Shown piece by piece: positions 59,744-64,000 of a stretch of 64,000 bases of DNA. This stretch comes from CAYNSB01 sp964399625 (lineage in GTDB: Bacteria > Planctomycetota > Phycisphaerae > Phycisphaerales > UBA1924): assembly GCA_964399625.1 (NCBI GenBank), contig CAYNSB010000003.1, forward strand, positions 33,460 through 97,459. Direction: 5' to 3'. Below the pieces are notes generated by a model that did no database searches, was not told the DNA's origin, and was given only the letters and a program-made list of their open reading frames with translations. How positions within the stretch are numbered: the stretch's first letter is position 1; the number at the start of each line of letters is the position of its first letter. The position numbers and the translations under genes are program-made.

Positions 59744-61462
59744 GTGCTCATCTTGACGGTCATCCACGGCCCGGACCTGGGCAAGAAGTTCGAGCTGCCC
59801 GACCACGAGCCGCAGCTCATCGGGCGCTCGAGCGAGGCCCTGCCCCTCTCGGACAACACCGTCTCGCGCCGCCACGCCGAGCTGACCCCCGACGCGGGCG
59901 CGTGGTACCTGCGCGATCTGGCGAGCCAGAACGGGACGTACGTGAACGGCGTGCGGATCGCCGAGCGCACACGCCTCAAGCCGGGCGACCAGATCCGCAC
60001 CGGCTCCACGCTCTTCGTGTACGGGCAGGCCTCGTGGGACGAGGCCGACGTGGTGCGCCTGTCGGGCGAGCTCGACGACCAGATCGAGCGCACGCTGGAT
60101 AGCAACGAGGACTCGATCGTGCTCGCCGAGCCCGAGCCGCGCGCCGCCGCCGTCGAGCACCTGCGGATGATCTACCGCCTCACGACGATCACGACGCAGG
60201 CGCTGCCGCGGCGCGAGCTGCTGGCGCGCGTGCTGGACCTGGTCATGGCGGAGTTCAAGCCCGAGCGCGGCGTGGTGCTGCTGGGCTCGGACGCCGAGAG
60301 CGACCCGATCCGCCCCGTCACCGTGCGCCAGCGCGGGCTGGCGCCCACGCCCCCGCGCCCCGGGCAGGACGCGGAGGAGGACTCCGTCCGCGTGAGCAAG
60401 ACCATCGTGCTCCACGCGATCAAGCACGCGCAGGGCGTGCTCTCGACCAACGCGATGAACGACCCGCGCTTCACCGCGGGCGACTCCGTGCAGCGCCTGC
60501 GCATCCGCAGCGCGATCTGCGCGCCCATCCGCCACCGCGATCGCACCTACGGCGCGATCTACATCGACTCCTCCATCGCCAACTACACCTTCACCCCCGA
60601 GCAGCTGGCCCTCATGAACGCCATCGGGCAGCACGCCGGGCTCGCCCTGGCCAACGCCGAGCTCAACGCCCAGAAGCTCCAGACCGAGCGCCTCGCGACC
60701 ATCGGCGAGACCGTCGCGAGCCTCTCCCACGCGATCAAGAACATCCTCCAGGGGCTGCGCGGCGGGGCCGACGTCGTGGAGATGGGCCTGAAGAAGGAGG
60801 ACCTGAAGGTCGCGCGCGGCGGGTGGGACATCCTCAAGCGCAACCTCGATCGCATCGTCTCGCTGACCATGAACATGCTCGCGTTCTCGCGCCAGCGGTC
60901 CATCGAGCCCGAGCTCACGCCCCTGGGCGTGCTGCTGGAGGACTGCGCCCAGCTCCTCGAGACCCAGTGCGCCGCCAAGGGCGTCGCGCTCATCGTGGAC
61001 GCCGACCCGGAGATGCCGCCCCTGCCCATCGACCAGGGCCTCATGCACCAGGCGCTGATGAACCTGATGACCAACGCCGTCGAGGCCGTCGACGCCGGGC
61101 GCGGCGTCGTCACCGTCCGCGCCACGTACCTGCCCGCGGGCGCGCGCGGGTCGGGCTCGCCCGCCGCCGCGGAGATCGCGGTCATCGACAACGGCCCGGG
61201 CGTACCGCGCGAGCGCCTCCCGCGCCTCTTCGAGCCCTTCCACACGACCAAGGGCGCCCGCGGAACGGGGCTGGGCCTCGCCGTCACCAAGCGCATCGTC
61301 GAGGAGCACCACGGACGCATCACCGTCGAGAACGCGGGCGTGCAGGGATCCGCCGGCGCCACGTTCCGCATCCTGCTCCCCGTCGATACCGCCACCAACA
61401 TCGACCCCTCGCAGACCGCCCAGCCGCGCCCGGGCGGGCCCGAGACGTGGCCCACCGGGTGA
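59744..61462 (+). CDS. FHA-GAF histidine kinase
   Basis: A soluble ~572-residue sensor kinase. The N-terminal FHA domain (~5-95) has IGRSSEALPLSDNTVSRRHAEL and SQNGTYVNGVRI, so it should bind phosphothreonine. A GAF domain follows (~145-310). The kinase core has the His in SLSHAIKNILQGL (~residue 330), the N box NLMTNAVEAV, G1 DNGPGVP, the F box FEPFHTTK and G2 GTGLGLAV. No receiver domain or response-regulator gene is near. The FHA domain could link it to the Ser/Thr kinases common in this genome. The start is GTG 59744 or TTG 59738. Confidence 0.88.
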   Translation: MLILTVIHGPDLGKKFELPDHEPQLIGRSSEALPLSDNTVSRRHAELTPDAGAWYLRDLASQNGTYVNGVRIAERTRLKPGDQIRTGSTLFVYGQASWDEADVVRLSGELDDQIERTLDSNEDSIVLAEPEPRAAAVEHLRMIYRLTTITTQALPRRELLARVLDLVMAEFKPERGVVLLGSDAESDPIRPVTVRQRGLAPTPPRPGQDAEEDSVRVSKTIVLHAIKHAQGVLSTNAMNDPRFTAGDSVQRLRIRSAICAPIRHRDRTYGAIYIDSSIANYTFTPEQLALMNAIGQHAGLALANAELNAQKLQTERLATIGETVASLSHAIKNILQGLRGGADVVEMGLKKEDLKVARGGWDILKRNLDRIVSLTMNMLAFSRQRSIEPELTPLGVLLEDCAQLLETQCAAKGVALIVDADPEMPPLPIDQGLMHQALMNLMTNAVEAVDAGRGVVTVRATYLPAGARGSGSPAAAEIAVIDNGPGVPRERLPRLFEPFHTTKGARGTGLGLAVTKRIVEEHHGRITVENAGVQGSAGATFRILLPVDTATNIDPSQTAQPRPGGPETWPTG

Positions 61463-61479
61463 TCCGCCCCACGCGGCGC

Positions 61480-61485
61480 TAGCCT
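61480..61485 (+). promoter_or_regulatory. -10 element TAGCCT, leaderless arrangement (TauE-type gene)
   Basis: GCTAGCCT ends 6 nt before the ATG, with only cytosines and a G between, so no ribosome-binding site is possible. Confidence 0.45.
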
Positions 61486-61491
61486 CCCCCG

Positions 61492-62280
61492 ATGGCGTAC
61501 GCGATCGTGAGCATCGTCGCGCTGCTGGTGGCGTGCCTGTCGTTCTTCTGCGGCTTCGGGCTGGGCACGCTCCTCATGCCCGCGCTGGCCCTCTTCTTTC
61601 CCGTCGAGCTCGCCATCGCCGCCACGGCCGTCGTCCATCTGGCCAACAACCTCTTCAAGCTCACGCTCGTTGGACGCTGGGCCCACTGGCCCACCGTCTG
61701 GAGGTACGGCATCCCCGCGGCGATCGCGTCCATCGCCGGCGCGTTCGTGCTGCTGCGCCTCGGGCATGTGCCCCCGCTGCGCACGTACGCCCTGGCGGGG
61801 CACGCCTGCGCGATCACGTGGATCGGCCTGGTCGTCGCGCTCGTGATCGCCGGCTTTGCAGTCCTCGAGCTCTGGCCGGGCTTCGACGAGCTGTCCTTCC
61901 CCCCGCGCCTGCTGACGCTCGGCGGCGTGCTCTCGGGCTTCTTCGGGGGCCTGTCGGGCCACCAGGGCGCGCTCCGATCCGCGTTCCTGCTCCGCGCCGG
62001 ACTGACCAAGGAGCAGCTCGTGGGCACGCGCATCGCCGGGGCCGTGATCGTGGATGTACCCCGCGTGATCGTCTACGGCGCGGGGTTCGCCGCTGCGGAC
62101 CTGGCCCGCCTGCGCGATGGTGGGGGCCTGGGGCTGGTCATCGCCGCCACGCTCTGCGCGTTCGTCGGCTCATTTGTGGGGTCGCGTCTCATCAAGTCGG
62201 TGACGCTCCGCGGGCTCAAGCGGATCGTGGGCGCGGCCCTCCTGCTTTTCGCGATCGCGCTTGGCTCGGGCGTGATCTAG
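61492..62280 (+). CDS. TSUP-family (TauE/SafE-type) membrane permease
   Basis: A 262-residue polytopic membrane protein of the sulfite exporter TauE/SafE family, with about eight hydrophobic helices. The duplicated family motif appears as GFGLGTLLMPAL near residue 22 and as GVLSGFFGGLSGHQGALRSAFLLR in the second half. Family members move sulfite, sulfoacetate or other small organic anions; the substrate cannot be predicted. It follows the histidine kinase by 29 nt but seems to have its own promoter. Confidence 0.85.
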   Translation: MAYAIVSIVALLVACLSFFCGFGLGTLLMPALALFFPVELAIAATAVVHLANNLFKLTLVGRWAHWPTVWRYGIPAAIASIAGAFVLLRLGHVPPLRTYALAGHACAITWIGLVVALVIAGFAVLELWPGFDELSFPPRLLTLGGVLSGFFGGLSGHQGALRSAFLLRAGLTKEQLVGTRIAGAVIVDVPRVIVYGAGFAAADLARLRDGGGLGLVIAATLCAFVGSFVGSRLIKSVTLRGLKRIVGAALLLFAIALGSGVI

Positions 62281-62394
62281 CACGCACGCAAGCCCGTTCC
62301 CGTGCGCCGCTCGGGCATCGCGGATATCCTGCCCTCTCGTACGGAACGGCGCTCGTCCGTTTCCCAACCACGGGTCGAGCCCGCAGGAGCGATC

Positions 62395-63030
62395 GTGACC
62401 CAGGTCCAGACGATGCCCGATTCGAGCATGGAAGCCCGACCCCCCGCGCGCCGCGGGCACCACGTCCGCTTCCTCAAGGAGTTCGTCGCCGCCCCGTTCA
62501 CCATCGGCGCCATCGCGCCCTCCTCGGCGCGCCTCGCCCGGCGCATGCTCGAGGGCGTGGACCTCGCGCACGCCAAGGCCGTCGTCGAGTTCGGCCCGGG
62601 CACCGGCGCCTTCACCGACCACATCCTCCCGCGCCTGCCCAAGTCCTGCACCTACTTCGCCATCGAGCTCAACGCGACCATGGTCCGCCTCTGGCGCGCC
62701 CGCCACCCCGGCGTGCGCATCTATCGCAACTCCGTCCACTACGTCGATCGACTCTGCGCCAAGGAGGGCGTCGCCCAGGTGGACGTCATCTTCTCCGGGC
62801 TGCCCTGGGCGAGCTTCGACCACGACCTGCAGGACTCGACGCTCGACGCGGCGCTCCGCGTCCTCAAGCCCGGCGGGCAGCTCATCACCTTCGGCTATCG
62901 CGTGGGAACGCTGCTTCCCAAGGGGAGGCGCTTCTACCGCCGATTGCCCGAGGTGTTCTCCAAGGTCGAGCGCAGCCGGTACGTCTGGCGGAACCTTCCC
63001 CCCGCCTTCGTCGTGCGCTGCACCAAGTAG
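62395..63030 (+). CDS. SAM-dependent methyltransferase, phospholipid N-methyltransferase-like
   Basis: A 211-residue class I methyltransferase. The region before motif I (LKEFVAAPFTIGAIAPSSARLARRML) is typical of the PmtA/KsgA-like group that modifies phosphatidylethanolamine. Motif I is VVEFGPGTGAFTDHIL, followed by FAIELNATMV and, as motif IV, VIFSGLPWASF. The final LPPAFVVRCTK also fits. The GTG at 62395 follows AGGAG; an earlier GTG frame at 62302 lacks one. Confidence 0.82.
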   Translation: MTQVQTMPDSSMEARPPARRGHHVRFLKEFVAAPFTIGAIAPSSARLARRMLEGVDLAHAKAVVEFGPGTGAFTDHILPRLPKSCTYFAIELNATMVRLWRARHPGVRIYRNSVHYVDRLCAKEGVAQVDVIFSGLPWASFDHDLQDSTLDAALRVLKPGGQLITFGYRVGTLLPKGRRFYRRLPEVFSKVERSRYVWRNLPPAFVVRCTK

Positions 63031-63046
63031 GCATCGCGACGAGCGC

Positions 63047-63853
63047 TCACGGCGCTTCGGGCGCGGTCTCGTTCGTCACCACGATCTCCGCCCGCTGGTT
63101 GCCCCGCAGCACCTTCTCGTCGTAGATCCGTCCCTGCGTCACGGGGTCGTTCGTGCCGCACGCCACCAGGCGGATGAGCTTCCAGTCCATGCCCGCCTCG
63201 ACCAGCGCCTGCCCCGCGGCGTACGCACGCTCGTAGCTCAGGCGCCACCCCGCCTTGGCGTCGCGCACCGCCTCGGCCGCGCTCACGTGCCCGCGGACCT
63301 CCACGATCCAGCGCATGCCCGCGACGCCGTCGGCGATCCGACGCGCGTTCTCCTTCTCGCCCTCCGAGAGCGCCGCCGAGCCCTCGACGAACGCCACGCT
63401 CCCGCCCAGGTTGCTGAACCGGGTGGGCTTGGTGGACTCGACCTTGTCCCGCGGCCCCTTGGCGCCCACCTCGGAGCTCTTGGACTTCTTCTCGCGGAGG
63501 CGCGCGGCCAGCTGCTGCTCGGCCGGATTCGTCGAGTTCGCGCTCACCGGGTTGTTGAACCCCTCGCGCATCGCGAGGACGAAGTCCACCATCGCGGCGT
63601 CGGGCGCCCCGCCGTTCTGCTTCTCGCCGCCGATGCCGCCCGCGGTCTTCTTCGCCATGTTCATGGCGAGCAGAATCACGAAGAATCCCATCATGAGCGC
63701 GACGTTGTCGGCGAACGAGATGAGCCACTCGGGCGCGCCCTCGTGCTCGCCCTCGGCGTGCCCTCCCCCGCCGTGCCCGCCGCCATGCCCACCGCCGTGG
63801 GATCCCCCGCCGTGCCCCTCTTCGTGCTTGTCGTGCTTCTCGTGCTCGGCCAT
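63047..63853 (-). CDS. MotB-like stator protein with OmpA-type peptidoglycan-binding domain
   Basis: A 268-residue flagellar-stator-like protein. The single membrane helix (~43-65) contains the proton-carrying Asp in ISFADNVALMMGF (Asp49). The C-terminal OmpA domain (~140-260) would anchor it to peptidoglycan. The N-terminal 40 residues are unusual: a His/Gly/Glu-rich run (HGGGSHGGGHGGGHGGGGH) that could bind metal ions. GGAG precedes the ATG, and the gene starts 19 nt after the motA-like stop. The pair could drive flagella or another H+/Na+-powered system; no other flagellar gene is visible. Confidence 0.82.
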   Translation of the reverse strand: MAEHEKHDKHEEGHGGGSHGGGHGGGHGGGGHAEGEHEGAPEWLISFADNVALMMGFFVILLAMNMAKKTAGGIGGEKQNGGAPDAAMVDFVLAMREGFNNPVSANSTNPAEQQLAARLREKKSKSSEVGAKGPRDKVESTKPTRFSNLGGSVAFVEGSAALSEGEKENARRIADGVAGMRWIVEVRGHVSAAEAVRDAKAGWRLSYERAYAAGQALVEAGMDWKLIRLVACGTNDPVTQGRIYDEKVLRGNQRAEIVVTNETAPEAP

Positions 63854-63872
63854 GGGCGCTCCGATCAGGCGG

Positions 63873-64000
63873 TCACGCCGCCGCCTTCATCTTCACACGC
63901 ACCGTCTGCGGGATGAACGCGAGCATCTTGTCCGAGGTGACGCGCGGGTTGTCGCCCGCCTGGATCGAGAGGATGCCCTGGAGCATCATCTCGCGGTTGA
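63873..64000 (-). CDS. 3' end of a motA-like stator gene (partial)
   Basis: The last 41 codons before the TGA at 63873 read as a MotA C-terminus: MMLQGILSIQAGDNPRV followed by KMLAFIP and a basic tail (VRVKMKAAA). This matches the family's E-G-I-L-x-I-Q-x-G-x-N-P-R-x segment. The rest of the gene lies beyond the window. It immediately precedes the motB-like gene in the same direction, as in motAB operons. Confidence 0.8.
   Translation of the reverse strand, partial: NREMMLQGILSIQAGDNPRVTSDKMLAFIPQTVRVKMKAAA

Noticed and set aside
1..64000. Insertion sequences, prophage or integrative element
   Set aside because: No transposase, integrase, phage structural gene or flanking repeats were seen; the tail-like proteins carry signal peptides and sit in a secretion island, not a phage cluster.

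Overview
The window is a contiguous piece of a very G+C-rich bacterial chromosome (roughly 70% by eye) from a planctomycete, most likely class Phycisphaerae. Seven secreted proteins end in two copies of a ~30-residue CYANCDGS...F.CFL..FRAGCP module, the 'GC-type dockerin' typical of that group. The ECF-like sigma factors translationally coupled to Ser/Thr kinases, and a C-terminal CxxCRYDLxG zinc ribbon, point the same way. No mobile element, rRNA, CRISPR array or phage gene was recognised. One tRNA (Leu, anticodon UAG) is present.

Layout. 0-35 kb is mostly housekeeping genes in short operons: a Tat-exported metallophosphoesterase, a DinB-fold protein, trpS, a DUF695/RraB protein, a glycosyltransferase, truA with three small genes, a giant PQQ-propeller protein, a CMD/AhpD-like protein, a CPBP protease, trpC, a TlpA-like redoxin, a DciA-like protein with a ferredoxin, a CHASE2 kinase beside metG, a GAF-SpoIIE phosphatase, plsY, tmk and a DoxX/vWA/helical-repeat operon. 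35-56.5 kb is a secretion and signalling island. 56.5-64 kb returns to general functions: ribBA, a DUF1579 protein, an FHA-GAF histidine kinase, a TauE-type permease, a methyltransferase, and a motB-like gene with the 3' end of motA.

The island is the most interesting part. A five-gene cassette occurs twice, about 14 kb apart, in the same order and orientation. In each copy a glycine-rich 'trimer/tail-like' secreted protein, an astacin-type zinc protease and a small dockerin protein are transcribed leftward. An ECF-like sigma factor and a kinase-TM-WD40 protein, overlapping by ATGA, are transcribed rightward. Between the copies lie four more dockerin proteins, including a GH13 alpha-amylase and a tandem pair of paralogues. 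I infer that each sigma/kinase pair controls its divergent secreted genes; nothing in the sequence proves this.

Gene expression. At least ten transcription units carry a TAnnnT hexamer only 5-8 nt before the start codon (often CTACCCT or TATCGT). This suggests leaderless mRNAs, and it helped choose starts for truA, metG, tmk, plsY and others. Genes inside operons instead use Shine-Dalgarno sites or ATGA/GTGA stop-start overlaps.
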